This document shows positions 1-10,357 of a stretch of 64,000 nt of DNA, piece by piece. The notes under the pieces are model-generated. The model searched no databases. It was given only the letters and a program-made list of their open reading frames with translations, and was not told where the DNA came from. Within the stretch, counting starts at the first letter, position 1; every line of letters starts with the position of its first letter. Position numbers and translations under genes: made by a program. The DNA comes from Methanobrevibacter sp. (GTDB lineage Archaea; Methanobacteriota; Methanobacteria; Methanobacteriales; Methanobacteriaceae): contig NZ_JAUNXI010000010.1 in assembly GCF_030539875.1 (NCBI RefSeq), positions 1 to 64,000 on the forward strand. The letters run 5' to 3'.

Positions 1-53
1 CCGGGTCTCTAACGTGGCAGGCTAGAGTCTTAACCAGGCTGGACTAACACCGC
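1..53 (-). tRNA. tRNA-Gly (anticodon GCC), 3' part cut off by window edge
   Basis: On the minus strand the acceptor 5' strand GCGGTGT (53-47) is followed by TA, a D arm with the GCCTGGTTA loop, and an anticodon stem CTAGC/GTTAG closing the loop CTGCCAC. The anticodon is GCC (16-18), which reads glycine GGC/GGU codons. The variable loop and the start of the T stem (CGGG) reach base 1, so the T arm and acceptor 3' strand lie outside the window. No intron is seen in the anticodon loop. Confidence 0.9.
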
Positions 54-106
54 ATGAAAAGTAACAACAAATAAACTTATGTTTTAATAATATATAAACC
101 TTTGCA

Positions 107-1534
107 TTACTTATTTACAATTTGCTTAATAACAAGCTTATCTTCATCATCGATTGTTTTGACTAAGATAATCACAGCAAAGTATACAACAAATGACACG
201 GCCATTGCAATCCATAAATTGAAATTGAACATGTATAAAACAGTTCCAAGGACAAGTGACGCAAATATTATCTTTAAAATATCATAAATTAAATGCCTGT
301 CAGGAAGCTGGCCGATTTTTTTAATCATGTATAATTCCAAAATTAAAATCAGAACTTCACTTAAGACTGTGGCGAATGAAGCGCCATAAACTGAATATTT
401 TGGAATTAGAATTAAGTTTAAAACAACATTGAATATGGCTGCAACAGAATATATTTTTGTAACCGAATATTCCTTGTGGGAAGCATTCAATATTAATGAA
501 CATGCACCGTTAATAAACAGGAAACATACTGTCCATATCAATATTTTCAAAACATCTCCTGCTCCGACAAACTCTGATCCGTAAATTGCAATAATCTGAT
601 TTCCATAAAATGAAGTGAAAACCGCAATAGGTATTGTAACCAATGACAGATACTTAATTGATTTTATAAAGCTGAAATGCAGCAGGTCTTTTTCACCTGC
701 AAAGAGTTTACTCATTACCGGGAAAATTACCGCCGAATAAATTGAATAAAACAGTGCAAGAACACTTATTAATTTGTAAGCTGAGTTATAAAGGCCTGTA
801 GCATAGGTTGAAGCAAACTGTGTAATCATTACAATGTCAATTGAATAGTAGATTGTATAAAATAGGCCGGTCAGAGCAAAAGGAATTCCTGCCTTTATTA
901 AAACCTTATAAAAACCAAAATCAAAAACCAGTTTAGGTTTGATAATGTGCTTTCGTATTGAATAAACAGCATAGAGCAATGCAATTGCATTGGCTAAAAT
1001 ATATGCAAAAGCGATTCCGATAAGTCCGAAATCAGTCAGCACTACAAGACAAATAAAAACAAATGTCAGTACACTAAGAATTATGTTTGTAATAGCCTGA
1101 TATTTGATCTTTTCATGAGCCTGAAAGGAGGAAAAGAACACATCATGGAATGTTTTGATTAAAAATTCAAATGCAAACAGCAGACAGATTCCAATCACAT
1201 AACGGTCCCATCCAAGGAGAAATGAAGCAAGAAATATAATGGCCAGATAAAAAATGGCCAGAAATATCTTAAGGGACAGGGTGTTGTTTAAATATTTGTC
1301 CTCGTTTTCAAAATCTGTCGAAATGGCCCTTACAAGATAAGTAAAAATGCCGAAACTTGCAAATACACCGAAAATTGTGGAAAATGAAACTGCTGTACCG
1401 AAAATACCATAATCAGATGGTCCAAGATATCTTGCAGTTAAAATTGTCCAAACAAAAGCAAGTATGCTGGTTAAAACTTGAGATGCCATTAACCAGCTCA
1501 TATTTGCAAATATCGTTTTTACTTTATTGGCCAT
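107..1534 (-). CDS. Polysaccharide/oligosaccharide flippase (Wzx/MATE-like), 475 aa
   Basis: A multi-pass membrane protein with roughly 12-14 hydrophobic segments. The N-terminus (NMSWLMASQVLTSILAFVWT, then ARYLGPSDYGIFGTA) is typical of the polysaccharide biosynthesis/RfbX family, which flips lipid-linked glycans across the cell membrane. Length fits the family. The ATG at 1534 is preceded by AAGGTAAT. It lies 9 bp after the methyltransferase gene upstream and is probably cotranscribed with it and tgtA. It could export a precursor of the surface glycan handled by the 15-29 kb genes, but no sequence evidence ties it to one substrate. Confidence 0.85.
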   Translation of the reverse strand: MANKVKTIFANMSWLMASQVLTSILAFVWTILTARYLGPSDYGIFGTAVSFSTIFGVFASFGIFTYLVRAISTDFENEDKYLNNTLSLKIFLAIFYLAIIFLASFLLGWDRYVIGICLLFAFEFLIKTFHDVFFSSFQAHEKIKYQAITNIILSVLTFVFICLVVLTDFGLIGIAFAYILANAIALLYAVYSIRKHIIKPKLVFDFGFYKVLIKAGIPFALTGLFYTIYYSIDIVMITQFASTYATGLYNSAYKLISVLALFYSIYSAVIFPVMSKLFAGEKDLLHFSFIKSIKYLSLVTIPIAVFTSFYGNQIIAIYGSEFVGAGDVLKILIWTVCFLFINGACSLILNASHKEYSVTKIYSVAAIFNVVLNLILIPKYSVYGASFATVLSEVLILILELYMIKKIGQLPDRHLIYDILKIIFASLVLGTVLYMFNFNLWIAMAVSFVVYFAVIILVKTIDDEDKLVIKQIVNK

Positions 1535-1543
1535 GCTATTACC

Positions 1544-2212
1544 TTAAATTTTTCTTGCAGTTACGCAAATCCATCCGTTTTCATCATTAATGTAAGCTTT
1601 AAAATCTTTAAAACCTGTTTTTTCAAGGGAATATTCCAAAACGTCCTGTGAATAGATTTTCATATCCAATAGTTCAACCAGGTCATCATATTTCTCCATT
1701 TCCCCTTCCCTATAAACAACTTCATTGCAGAAAAACACAAGGCCATCCTTTTTAAGAACCCGGTTAACCTCTTTCAAGTCGCTGATAAAGTCCGGCCAGA
1801 AGTAAATTGTTTCAAAACCTGTGACAATATCAAAAGTTTCACTATCAAAGGGCATCTTGGAAACAGAACCTTCCAAAACATCGACAATGCCTTTGTCAAT
1901 GAATTCACGGTTAAATCTGGTTGATTTTTCAACGCTTACATCAGAATAGTCGATTCCAACAACTTTCCCATCATCTGAGATTTGTTTTGCAAATCGTTCA
2001 ATGTTTTTTCCGCCGCCGCAGCCTATATCCAGTATTTTGCTGTCAGGTTTAATTTCAAAATGGCTTACGCCCCACTGGGCCATAAGTTCATGAGACTCAT
2101 TCATCCTATCCAGTATCTGATGGCCCAACTCGCCAACTGGTTTTCTTGCATTTACAATAAGTTTCTTGTCTTCAATATTGTTGCCTGTATTAACTTTATT
2201 ATCATCAACCAT
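1544..2212 (-). CDS. Class I SAM-dependent methyltransferase, 222 aa
   Basis: Motif I is clear (KILDIGCGGGKNIERFAKQI, about residues 60-79), followed by an acidic post-I motif (VVGIDYSDVSVEKS) and a motif IV-like FDIVTGFETIYFWPD. This is the Methyltransf_11/25 type fold acting on a small molecule or other unknown acceptor. A short polar N-terminus precedes the domain. It starts 4 bp after the tgtA stop, so it probably shares its transcript. The substrate cannot be read from the sequence. Confidence 0.85.
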   Translation of the reverse strand: MVDDNKVNTGNNIEDKKLIVNARKPVGELGHQILDRMNESHELMAQWGVSHFEIKPDSKILDIGCGGGKNIERFAKQISDDGKVVGIDYSDVSVEKSTRFNREFIDKGIVDVLEGSVSKMPFDSETFDIVTGFETIYFWPDFISDLKEVNRVLKKDGLVFFCNEVVYREGEMEKYDDLVELLDMKIYSQDVLEYSLEKTGFKDFKAYINDENGWICVTARKI

Positions 2213-2216
2213 TATT

Positions 2217-4196
2217 TCACTTTCCCATTCCTTTACGTGTTTTAATAGCCTGTCCTGTTTGGAGTTCTTTTATTTCACATGCCCCGAGCAACGCTTTTCC
2301 GTAAGCAAGCAATTCGTCTTCTTCGTTTACTATTAAAACCTCATCATTTGACCTTATGCTGTCGTCACAGTCAACTACAAACTTACAGAATACACTTTTT
2401 CCATCAAGTGCAAATGGTTCAGAGTCCTTGTTTACAACAACCCTGTTTTTTGGATAATCCATTCTGTTGTGGAGTCTTTTTGCACCCTCTTTTGATAAGA
2501 CAAGAAATGCGTCAGATGCCCTCATATTGACAAGCAATACTTTACCGTCATATATATGTCTTATTTTTCCTGTTTTCTTACTTTTTTCAATATTGATGTT
2601 TCCGGAAAATAACGCTTCACCGGCACCTACTCCAAATTGATAATCGGCAATTGCCTTTATTTTTCTAGTGTCGTCTTTAGTGTATCTTATATCTGGTGAA
2701 TCAATGCATTTATTATACAGTCCCAAATCAAGGTCATTAGTTATTCTTGAATGGATTAAAACCTGATCATAATATTCGCTGAATTCCATTACAAAGTCTT
2801 CTAAAAATTCGATTGCATCGACATCACGTATTTTTGGAGCTGCACTTTGACTTAGAGGATAAACTTCATCGATTTCAAGAGGGATTAACCCAAATGGAAC
2901 GTCCAGTACCATAAAGTCAGAGTTTTCCAGATCAATTTCATGCTCCTCGCCGTAGCTGTAAAATTCTCCAAGTTTACCTGAAATAAACTTAGAGTAAGGC
3001 TTTTTTGTTGGAGGTAGAACAATCAGGTCTCTCTTTTTGGGCATTTCACGTAATTTTTGCAAATGCCTTAACACTTCAGGCCTTGTTAATGATTCAGGAC
3101 CTGTGTAGAAAAATGCGGATTTTTTACTTCTCGGATCGTATCTTTCCAAGTCCTGGGAATAGCTTCCGAGCTGCCTTACCGCATCTAAAAGAGCAGGATG
3201 AGCTCTGCAGCGTTCTTCTACAAGTTCCATTAAGCTGCCTTCATAAATGGCCTGTCTAATCAATCTTAATTCTGCAAATGAAACATGCAGGTTATGTTGA
3301 GCAATCAGATCCCTTCTCTGTTTTTTAGGCATTGCCCTTAAGTCGTCGGGAGTGTATCTGGTACATACTTCACATGAACAGGGCATTTCCTGTAAATTTT
3401 CAAGTTTATAGGTTCCTCTTGTTGTTAAAAGCCTGTCATCCTCTGCATACAGTATATACGCTGCCGAATCAAATAAGTCACAGCCCATTGCAACGCACAA
3501 TGCAAAAATCATAGGATGTCCCGCTCCCATCAGGTGGCGAGGAACGCTGTCTGACAGTTCCCTGACTGAGTTCATCACAACATCAACCAGGTCCTTATAG
3601 TGATAGGATTCCATCAGAGGAACAACCGCACCTATCGGATATAAATCAGCATCAAGTTTTGAAAGTTCGCGGGCGCATTTCTCTCTTAAGTCGGGAAATG
3701 TTGAACCCTGAACAACAGAATTCAGCAACATTTCAATTCCATTTTCTTTTTTAAATTCAACGGCTTCCTTTGCACGGTTTAATGTGATTTGCAAATCATC
3801 TTCAGCTTTTTGCCTGTCGACAAATGGAGCTGTCGGGATATCGAGGCTTGTTCCTATATCTGTTTTAATCAGTTCCTGAAACTCGATTACCTCACTGTTG
3901 GTTATTTCAACATCACCATAAACAGACAACTGAAAAGAACCTGAATCAGTCATGACCGGGCCGTCAAAGTTAATTAGCTTATGCAACCCTTCATCAATTG
4001 CCTTTTGTTTTAATTCTTCGTCTTTATAAATAAGATAGGCATTTGTAATAACAATCTCGGCACCATACTTTCCAACATCTATCGCCTGTTTGCGGGGATG
4101 GATAACCGGCATCAAGGCGGGAGTTTTTACATTGCCGTGTTTGGTTTTTAAAACGCCAACACGCCCCATATTATCTTTTGCTTTAATCTCAAACAT
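2217..4196 (-). CDS. tgtA: tRNA-guanine(15) transglycosylase, archaeosine type
   Basis: Replaces guanine-15 in the tRNA D loop with preQ0, the first step to archaeosine. At 659 aa it has the archaeal architecture: an N-terminal TIM-barrel transglycosylase domain (residues 1-340), central C1/C2 domains and a C-terminal PUA domain (about 585-659). Visible residues are DSGSFQ (84-89), the likely nucleophile D243 in DLFDSAAY, and a zinc site with C273, C275, C278 and a nearby histidine (H301 or H304). It heads a minus-strand run with the methyltransferase and flippase and is divergent from the gene at 4373. Confidence 0.95.
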   Translation of the reverse strand: MFEIKAKDNMGRVGVLKTKHGNVKTPALMPVIHPRKQAIDVGKYGAEIVITNAYLIYKDEELKQKAIDEGLHKLINFDGPVMTDSGSFQLSVYGDVEITNSEVIEFQELIKTDIGTSLDIPTAPFVDRQKAEDDLQITLNRAKEAVEFKKENGIEMLLNSVVQGSTFPDLREKCARELSKLDADLYPIGAVVPLMESYHYKDLVDVVMNSVRELSDSVPRHLMGAGHPMIFALCVAMGCDLFDSAAYILYAEDDRLLTTRGTYKLENLQEMPCSCEVCTRYTPDDLRAMPKKQRRDLIAQHNLHVSFAELRLIRQAIYEGSLMELVEERCRAHPALLDAVRQLGSYSQDLERYDPRSKKSAFFYTGPESLTRPEVLRHLQKLREMPKKRDLIVLPPTKKPYSKFISGKLGEFYSYGEEHEIDLENSDFMVLDVPFGLIPLEIDEVYPLSQSAAPKIRDVDAIEFLEDFVMEFSEYYDQVLIHSRITNDLDLGLYNKCIDSPDIRYTKDDTRKIKAIADYQFGVGAGEALFSGNINIEKSKKTGKIRHIYDGKVLLVNMRASDAFLVLSKEGAKRLHNRMDYPKNRVVVNKDSEPFALDGKSVFCKFVVDCDDSIRSNDEVLIVNEEDELLAYGKALLGACEIKELQTGQAIKTRKGMGK

Positions 4197-4372
4197 TTAT
4201 TAAACCCTATTCTTTTTTGATAAAATAAGATTTAATTTAGAAATTATATAAATTTTGCTCAAAGAATAATTGAAAATTAGTTTGAATATATCTAAGTCCT
4301 GTTTGGAAAAAATATTTATCTGTTTTTAAAATATCTTTATAATAAATAAAACCCAAAATTAGTTTAGATAAA

Positions 4373-5596
4373 ATGAGTTATGAAAACAGCGCTAGAATAA
4401 TTAATGACGATATTTTCGATTTGGTAAACGAATATTTTGACATGGAGCGAAGTAGTCAAAATAATGAAAGCAGAGTTGATTTTTTTAATACTTACAGAGA
4501 TTATTTTGTTTTAACAGATGATGGATCCTATTCTATTAATTCTAAAGAAATAAACCATAAAGTTGAAACGTTACATACATCTACAGGCGCCATAAGCGAA
4601 TCATTTGAGAAGTTTATCAGGCCGATGAAATTCAATTACTCCAAAGACATTGCCATTCTGGACATTTGTGCAGGATTGGGATACAACACATCAGCGGCAA
4701 TAGCAGATTTTATTAAAAACAGTTCTGATTTGGATTTGCAAATTGACATGGTCGAAATTTCAAAGGCAACCCTTGCCTGCGGACTTTTAGTCCCCTCCCC
4801 AATACCTGAACACGACATAACTAAAAAGGCCATTGAGGATGAATTAATAAAACAGGATTATGCCTCATCAAGCCTTGAAGAATGTGAAATTCCAAAAAAC
4901 ATTGACATCAATGTCTTTATTGAAGATGCGAGGCAGACCGTTCAGAATCTTGCCGACAGCACTTATGATGCAATATTTCTAGATCCGTTCAGTCAAAACA
5001 TGGCTCCTGAATTGTTTTCCCTTGAATTTTTTAGGGAATTTAAAAGAATAATAAAGGATGATGGAATTGTTGCAACCTACACTTCATCAGCACCGGTCAG
5101 AGCAGCATTTATTGAAGCCGGCTTCAATATAGGATTGGGCCCAATATTCGGAAGAAAACAGGGAGGAACACTAGCCAGTCCAAAACCTGAAATGCTTGAT
5201 TATTCACTGCCTAAAAATGATGAAATAAGAATCGCACTATCAGATGTTGGAATCCCATTTAGAGATCCCGGACTAAATAACCCGAGCGAATTTATCTTAA
5301 ATGAAAGAACAGAGGAAAGGCACCTTGCCCGCCACAATACTAAAATTTCATCTGCCGTTAAAACACCTATCTTTTTAGGAGATGAAATGGATGACGAGAA
5401 ACTGAAAAGGCGTGTTGAGAGAAACCTTGCCAAAATGAATATTCCATCTACAACCTCAGATGAGGCGCTATACATTATTGAATGTGAAAAAAAGTACTCA
5501 GAAAAACAGGACGAAAAGAACAATTCGACAATCAGAATTTTAGATATGAAAAACAGACTGAAAAAAGTTAAAAAAGGAAACTATGATTCAACATAA
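4373..5596 (+). CDS. MnmC-like (DUF752-type) SAM-dependent methyltransferase, 407 aa
   Basis: Carries a degenerate SAM motif ([15 protein letters not shown], about 97-111) and the signature [18 protein letters not shown], followed by [19 protein letters not shown]. This is the MnmC methyltransferase-domain pattern, which in bacteria finishes mnm5-uridine in the tRNA wobble position. No FAD oxidase domain is present. The C-terminal 100 residues are charged and of unknown role. Archaeal homologues are commonly linked to tRNA modification, which fits the neighbouring tgtA, but the substrate is inferred. A possible TATA box (TTTATAATA) lies about 30 bp before the ATG. The 3' end overlaps the convergent adhesin gene by 16 bp. 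Confidence 0.8.
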   Translation: MSYENSARIINDDIFDLVNEYFDMERSSQNNESRVDFFNTYRDYFVLTDDGSYSINSKEINHKVETLHTSTGAISESFEKFIRPMKFNYSKDIAILDICAGLGYNTSAAIADFIKNSSDLDLQIDMVEISKATLACGLLVPSPIPEHDITKKAIEDELIKQDYASSSLEECEIPKNIDINVFIEDARQTVQNLADSTYDAIFLDPFSQNMAPELFSLEFFREFKRIIKDDGIVATYTSSAPVRAAFIEAGFNIGLGPIFGRKQGGTLASPKPEMLDYSLPKNDEIRIALSDVGIPFRDPGLNNPSEFILNERTEERHLARHNTKISSAVKTPIFLGDEMDDEKLKRRVERNLAKMNIPSTTSDEALYIIECEKKYSEKQDEKNNSTIRILDMKNRLKKVKKGNYDST

Positions 5597-7458
5597 TTTC
5601 CGCTTTTAAGCAGGTATGCCTCTTCTTTTGATGACTCGACATAACCTGATACCATAGTTAAATCTCTGCCTGTACCGTCATGGTTGTGTCCGAAAACAGA
5701 CCAGTCAGCATCACAATACTGTTTACCTCCGGTACAGTGCATACATATAATGATACCTTCACAGCTGCCTCCCTCACCATGAGCTGGACGGCTGTCGGTT
5801 GCAGGAAAAGTTCCATAATCTGTAGATTCATCTTTCGCCCAGAAAATACTCCAGTAAAGCTCATTACCTCCGCAGATAGGACAGATTCTTAAAAATTCAG
5901 CCTTATGGAACCTATATCCATCAGGGTCTGCTGAAGAAGACTGTTTACCAATAGCCAAAATAGTTTTACCGTCTTCTGAAACACCAAACTGATTATAGGA
6001 TTTTCCCTGGCTCGGTTCTACAACAGTGATTTTTTTATTTAGTGTATATCCGGTTGCCAAATCCTTGCAGACCACATTATATACCCCTTTATTAAGAGTG
6101 AACTTGACTTTGGCAATACCCTTTGAGTCTGTTTTGACAGTATGTGTTGTTCCGTCAATAGTTATCTGCATGTCAGTATTTTTAGCTACGCTGCCGCTTT
6201 GCTGTAAGAGAGTTGCTTGGAAAACCCCTTCCTTACCTTCTCTTGCACTAACATCATTTGCTTTAATTGAAGCCAATTTAACAGTTACCTTTTTATTCAG
6301 CACATAGTTTGTAAATGGATCAACACATTTAAAGTTATAAGTTCCCTTTGCCAGTTTGAAGTTGACTGTAGCAACACCTTTTGAGTCTGTTTTAACGGTT
6401 TTTTTAGCTCCGTCAACATAAACCTTCATGTAAGTATTTTTAGCTAAGCTTTCACCTTTGTAAAGTGTTACCTTGAACTTTGAAGTGGTTCCGGTAAAAA
6501 CGGACATTGAATTTGCATATAGTGTCGGTGAAACTGTCAGAGTGTTGGTTCTTTTCTCACCAGTATTTGTGTTGATTGAAACGATTTTGTAAGTTCCAGG
6601 TTTAGAAATTACCTTAATGGATGCAATACCCTTGGAATTGGTTTTTTTGTAGAAATAAGTTCCCTTGGTGTAAAACTTGATTGTTTTACCCGCTAAAACC
6701 TTACCGTTTTTTCCGTAAAATTTCGCCTGGAATACTTTTGAACTTAAATAATGCTTTTTAAGATTGCTTGACACAATTGAAGGTTTAACAGTAAGCTTAT
6801 TTGAAATTTTATATCCGTTGGGATGTATTGCATAAATTGTATAAGTGCCAACTTTCAAATCCAAATTCAAGCTAGCAACACCCTTGGAATTAGTCTTTTT
6901 GGAGTAGGTCTTCCCGGCTACTTTAAATTTAATGTAAGTATTGGCCAGCGGCTTTCCATCGGGTTTTAAAAATGTGGCTGAATATTTCGCAACATGCTTA
7001 TAAGTTGTAGTAAGATCACTTCCCTTTACAACCGGCAACACATTAATATTGTTCTGTGCAGTCAAATTGCCGTAATAAACAGTGACTATATAATTGCCAG
7101 GATATAAATTTATAGGCATTGAAACCTTACCTGAATTGTCAGTATTATAAGTGTAATTGACCTTGTTGATGTTTAAAATCAGAGATGCATTCTCAACAGG
7201 TTTATCCCAATCATATAAAGTAACCTCATAGTTGGACGGGCCTTTATAATACTTGTTTACATCATTACCGTTTAATGTATAATTCTCTTCAGAATTTAGA
7301 GTAGTGACATTATCATCTGCAGATGGAATATCATAATCCTCCGATGGAGGTTCATCATCCACCTCATCAGTCATATTAGTATCAACTGCAGAAACTGCAG
7401 AAACTGATAAAATAAAAACTAATGTCAATATAATAAAACTAATTTTTTTATTAAACAT
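5581..7458 (-). CDS. Secreted Ig-repeat adhesin-like protein with C-terminal Cys-rich module, 625 aa
   Basis: An N-terminal signal peptide (basic MFNKK, hydrophobic core, cleavage near SAVSA/VD) is followed by an acidic linker. Then come about five tandem Ig-like beta repeats of 80-85 residues (roughly 70-480), each with a recurring K-T-(N/D)-S-K-G-(V/I)-A motif and G-T-Y strands. This matches the adhesin-like proteins common in Methanobrevibacter. The last 140 residues differ: they contain CPICGG, CEG, CMHC and YC motifs, suggesting metal binding or disulfides. No C-terminal membrane anchor is seen, so cell-wall attachment may be through this module. The gene stands alone and overlaps the convergent methyltransferase gene. 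Confidence 0.8.
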   Translation of the reverse strand: MFNKKISFIILTLVFILSVSAVSAVDTNMTDEVDDEPPSEDYDIPSADDNVTTLNSEENYTLNGNDVNKYYKGPSNYEVTLYDWDKPVENASLILNINKVNYTYNTDNSGKVSMPINLYPGNYIVTVYYGNLTAQNNINVLPVVKGSDLTTTYKHVAKYSATFLKPDGKPLANTYIKFKVAGKTYSKKTNSKGVASLNLDLKVGTYTIYAIHPNGYKISNKLTVKPSIVSSNLKKHYLSSKVFQAKFYGKNGKVLAGKTIKFYTKGTYFYKKTNSKGIASIKVISKPGTYKIVSINTNTGEKRTNTLTVSPTLYANSMSVFTGTTSKFKVTLYKGESLAKNTYMKVYVDGAKKTVKTDSKGVATVNFKLAKGTYNFKCVDPFTNYVLNKKVTVKLASIKANDVSAREGKEGVFQATLLQQSGSVAKNTDMQITIDGTTHTVKTDSKGIAKVKFTLNKGVYNVVCKDLATGYTLNKKITVVEPSQGKSYNQFGVSEDGKTILAIGKQSSSADPDGYRFHKAEFLRICPICGGNELYWSIFWAKDESTDYGTFPATDSRPAHGEGGSCEGIIICMHCTGGKQYCDADWSVFGHNHDGTGRDLTMVSGYVESSKEEAYLLKSGNYVES

Positions 7459-7843
7459 AATAAAACCATTTAATATTTTTCTTATAGATAAATAGATATA
7501 TGATTTTATGTATAAAAATCTTTTGATTTATGAAAAAAGCATAGACAAGTCTAAATTAAAAAAATAAAGAAATTTGAGACTTAAAAAAATAATAAAAACA
7601 TTAAAATATTTGAAAACAGCAACAAAAGATGAAAATAAACAGAAATATCAATATTCAAAATAAGAAATGATTAAAAAAATGTTGATGAGTTCAACATTTA
7701 ACAAACATCATTAGGAGATGTTTTTATCCGGTAAATACAATTCCAAAAGAATAATATGCGAAAAATTAAAAAGCAGGATATAATATGCTTCAAGATAAGA
7801 ATTGAAGAGCACATATTAAAAAATGGAAAATAAGGTAAAAACC
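7459..7843. other. Intergenic region between glmS and the adhesin gene
   Basis: AT-rich spacer of 385 bp with no supported coding frame. It contains two perfect inverted repeats near 7677-7723, one of which is called as a terminator for the glmS operon. The part nearest 7459 should hold the adhesin promoter on the minus strand. Confidence 0.6.
7671..7699 (-). terminator. Hairpin plus T-tract terminator for the glmS operon
   Basis: AAATGTTGA (7677-7685) and TCAACATTT (7691-7699) form a perfect 9-bp stem with a 5-nt loop. On the minus strand the stem is followed directly by a run of T residues (the A run at 7673-7679). It lies about 145 bp past the glmS stop. A second stem, AAACATC/GATGTTT (7703-7723), sits just before it. 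Confidence 0.5.
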
Positions 7844-9628
7844 TTATTCAACAGTTACGCATTTTGCCAAATTTTTAGGCTGGTCAGGGTTATGGCCCTT
7901 TTCAAGAGTGATGTAATATGCAATTAGCTGCAGCGGGACAATATACACCAAAGGTGCGATAATCTCGCTTACCTCACTATTGATTGCAATGAAATCATCT
8001 GCCTTATCCATTATAGTTTCATCGTCGCAAGCGCCGATAGCCAGCACATTAGCCTTACGGGATTTGACTTCTGCCAGATTGCTTTTTGTCTTTTTGTAGC
8101 TATCTCCAGGAGGAATTATTACAACTACAGGAATTCCTTCATCAATTAAAGCCAAAGGACCGTGTTTGAGTTCACCTGCAGCATATCCCTCACCATGAAT
8201 ATAGGTGATTTCCTTAAGTTTTAAAGCTCCTTCAAGAGCGGTAGGATATGAGTATCCTCTTCCAAGATAGAAGAAGTCGCGGGCGTAGTTATATCTTTTT
8301 GAAATTTCTTTAATAAAGTCGATGTTTTCAAGAGCCTCATCAATAAATCCCGGCACTTTATCCAGTTCTTCAAGCAGCTGCGTATCCTCAGCAAGCAGTG
8401 CTGCAAATAAATAGATTGCAGAAAGCTGAGCCACATATGTTTTTGTTGCAGCAACACCGATTTCAGGACCTGCCTGAGTTTGAATTACGTATTTTGCCCT
8501 TCTGGTAATTGATGATCCTGCCACATTAACAATTCCAAGTGTTTTTGATGTTTTATTTGCAACATCCAATGCCTTAAGCGAATCGGCAGTCTCGCCGGAT
8601 TGTGAAATAAATATGGCCAATGTTTTGTCATTTAAAGTGTTTGCAGAGTATTTAAACTCGGAAGCCAGAATAACATCAGTGGGAACTCCTGCAAGAGATT
8701 CTATTAAATATTTTCCAGTTAAAGATGCGTGATAAGATGTTCCGCAAGCTACAAAGCAGATTCTTTGAATATCTCCAATATCATCGATTATTTCCTGAAT
8801 ATTGTCCTTTTGAGTTAAAGTGTTTCTAACAGCGGCAGCCTGTTCGTTGATTTCTTTAATCATGAAATGGTCATATCCCTCTTTTTCAGCCATTTCAGGC
8901 GTCCAGTTAATGGTGTCAATTTCCTTGTTGACCGGATTGTCAAACTCGTCATGGACAACAACGCCGTTCTTATCCAAGATAACAATTTCACCCTTTTCAG
9001 GATAGATTATATCACGGGCATATTTTAAAATAGCAGGGGAATCAGATGCAAGATAATAACCTTCCTTGCCGATTCCAACAATTAGCGGAGAGTCTTTGCG
9101 TGTTGCAACAATTTTATCAGGTTCCTTTGTTGAAATTGCGGCAATTGCATAAGATCCGTCAAGTTCATCAATGGTTTTTCTAACGGCATGCTCTAAATCA
9201 AAACCTTCATCCATGAATTTTCGAATCATATGGGGAATAACTTCTGTGTCGGTTTCTGATTTGAATTTATGACCTTCAGCCATTAACTTCTCCTTGATTT
9301 CCACGTCATTTTCTATAATTCCGTTGTGTACAACTGCAACAGTATTTTCTTCATCGACATGAGGATGTGAATTTAATTTAGAAGGATTTCCGTGTGTTGC
9401 CCATCTCACATGAGCAATACCCATATTTCCAGGCATGTCCCTAAGATTTAACTTATCATCAACCTCCTTGATTTTCCCCTTGTCCTTTTTGATGTGGAGC
9501 TTATTTCCGCTAAAAGTGGCCAATCCTATTGAATCATACCCCCTGTATTCAAGTTTGGAAATACAGTCAAAAAGAATCGGAGCCACGTCATCGTCATTTT
9601 TCAGTATGCAACCAACAATTCCACACAT
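7844..9628 (-). CDS. glmS: Glutamine-fructose-6-phosphate aminotransferase (isomerizing)
   Basis: Makes glucosamine-6-phosphate from fructose-6-phosphate and glutamine, the entry to amino sugars for pseudomurein and surface glycans. MCGIVG at the N-terminus supplies the catalytic Cys2 of the glutaminase domain (1-230). Two SIS sugar-isomerase domains follow (about 280-420 and 450-590) with CGTSYHASLTGKY, SQSGETADS and the C-terminal NLAKCVTVE ending. Length 594 aa is close to the usual 600. Its ATG directly abuts the cobA stop, with GAGGTGAT inside the cobA end as ribosome site. It is the last gene of the purC-purS-purQ-cobA-glmS run; no glmS-type ribozyme leader is possible in this position. 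Confidence 0.97.
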   Translation of the reverse strand: MCGIVGCILKNDDDVAPILFDCISKLEYRGYDSIGLATFSGNKLHIKKDKGKIKEVDDKLNLRDMPGNMGIAHVRWATHGNPSKLNSHPHVDEENTVAVVHNGIIENDVEIKEKLMAEGHKFKSETDTEVIPHMIRKFMDEGFDLEHAVRKTIDELDGSYAIAAISTKEPDKIVATRKDSPLIVGIGKEGYYLASDSPAILKYARDIIYPEKGEIVILDKNGVVVHDEFDNPVNKEIDTINWTPEMAEKEGYDHFMIKEINEQAAAVRNTLTQKDNIQEIIDDIGDIQRICFVACGTSYHASLTGKYLIESLAGVPTDVILASEFKYSANTLNDKTLAIFISQSGETADSLKALDVANKTSKTLGIVNVAGSSITRRAKYVIQTQAGPEIGVAATKTYVAQLSAIYLFAALLAEDTQLLEELDKVPGFIDEALENIDFIKEISKRYNYARDFFYLGRGYSYPTALEGALKLKEITYIHGEGYAAGELKHGPLALIDEGIPVVVIIPPGDSYKKTKSNLAEVKSRKANVLAIGACDDETIMDKADDFIAINSEVSEIIAPLVYIVPLQLIAYYITLEKGHNPDQPKNLAKCVTVE

Positions 9629-10348
9629 CTAATCACCTCGATACTCATAAATGTCCCTATACATATTTACAACATCACCAATTATCAAAATAGCAGGAGT
9701 GTTGATTTTTTTATCTGAAATATCGCCTAATGTACCGAATACAAGATTTTGATTTGGCAGTGTTCCGCTTTCAATTGCACAAACTGGAGTGTCGGCTGAG
9801 CGATATTTCATTATTTCAGTTGTGTTTTCTTTTATTTTTCCAATTCCCATTAGAATAATTAATGTATCAGCAGTATAATCCCAATGAACCTGATTTTCAG
9901 CTTTTGTCGGATCTTCATGACCGGTTACAAGAGTAACTGATGTTGCCACGCCTCTGTGAGTTACAGGCAGTCCTAAAGAGGTCGGTGCGCCAATAGCTGA
10001 AGTTACACCCGGAATAACTTCAAATTTGATATCATGTTCCATTAAAGCCAGTATTTCTTCTCCTCCGCGACCAAAGACAAAAGGATCTCCCCCTTTTAAT
10101 CTCACAACATTTTCATGATTCCGAGCCTGTTTTATAATTAACTCATTGATTTCATCCTGAGTTTTATAGTGCTCACCTGCCTTTTTACCAACATATATTC
10201 TTTCTGCAGCATCCGGAGCATGAGCCAATATTTCATCATTAGCCAAATAATCATATAAAACAACATCAGCCTTATTTAAAGCCTTAACGGCTTTAAGAGT
10301 TATTAAATCAGCATCTCCAGGTCCCGCACCAATTAAATAGACTACCAT
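9629..10348 (-). CDS. cobA: Uroporphyrinogen-III C-methyltransferase
   Basis: SUMT adds two methyl groups from SAM to uroporphyrinogen III, giving precorrin-2 for cobamide, F430 and siroheme. It shows [18 protein letters not shown] at the N-terminus and [18 protein letters not shown], both family signatures. I choose the ATG at 10348 (239 aa) because GTGAT stands 4 bp before it; the in-frame GTG at 10357 directly follows the purQ stop and is probably part of that ribosome site. No CysG-type dehydrogenase domain is fused. Its place in a purine operon is a matter of gene order rather than pathway. Confidence 0.93.
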   Translation of the reverse strand: MVVYLIGAGPGDADLITLKAVKALNKADVVLYDYLANDEILAHAPDAAERIYVGKKAGEHYKTQDEINELIIKQARNHENVVRLKGGDPFVFGRGGEEILALMEHDIKFEVIPGVTSAIGAPTSLGLPVTHRGVATSVTLVTGHEDPTKAENQVHWDYTADTLIILMGIGKIKENTTEIMKYRSADTPVCAIESGTLPNQNLVFGTLGDISDKKINTPAILIIGDVVNMYRDIYEYRGD

Positions 10349-10357
10349 CCATATCAC

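Noticed and set aside
5581-7458. DNA-level tandem repeats in the adhesin gene
   Set aside because: The repeats are visible only at protein level; the nucleotide copies have diverged.
7700-7843. glmS ribozyme or riboswitch
   Set aside because: The region is downstream of glmS, not its leader; glmS starts directly at the cobA stop.
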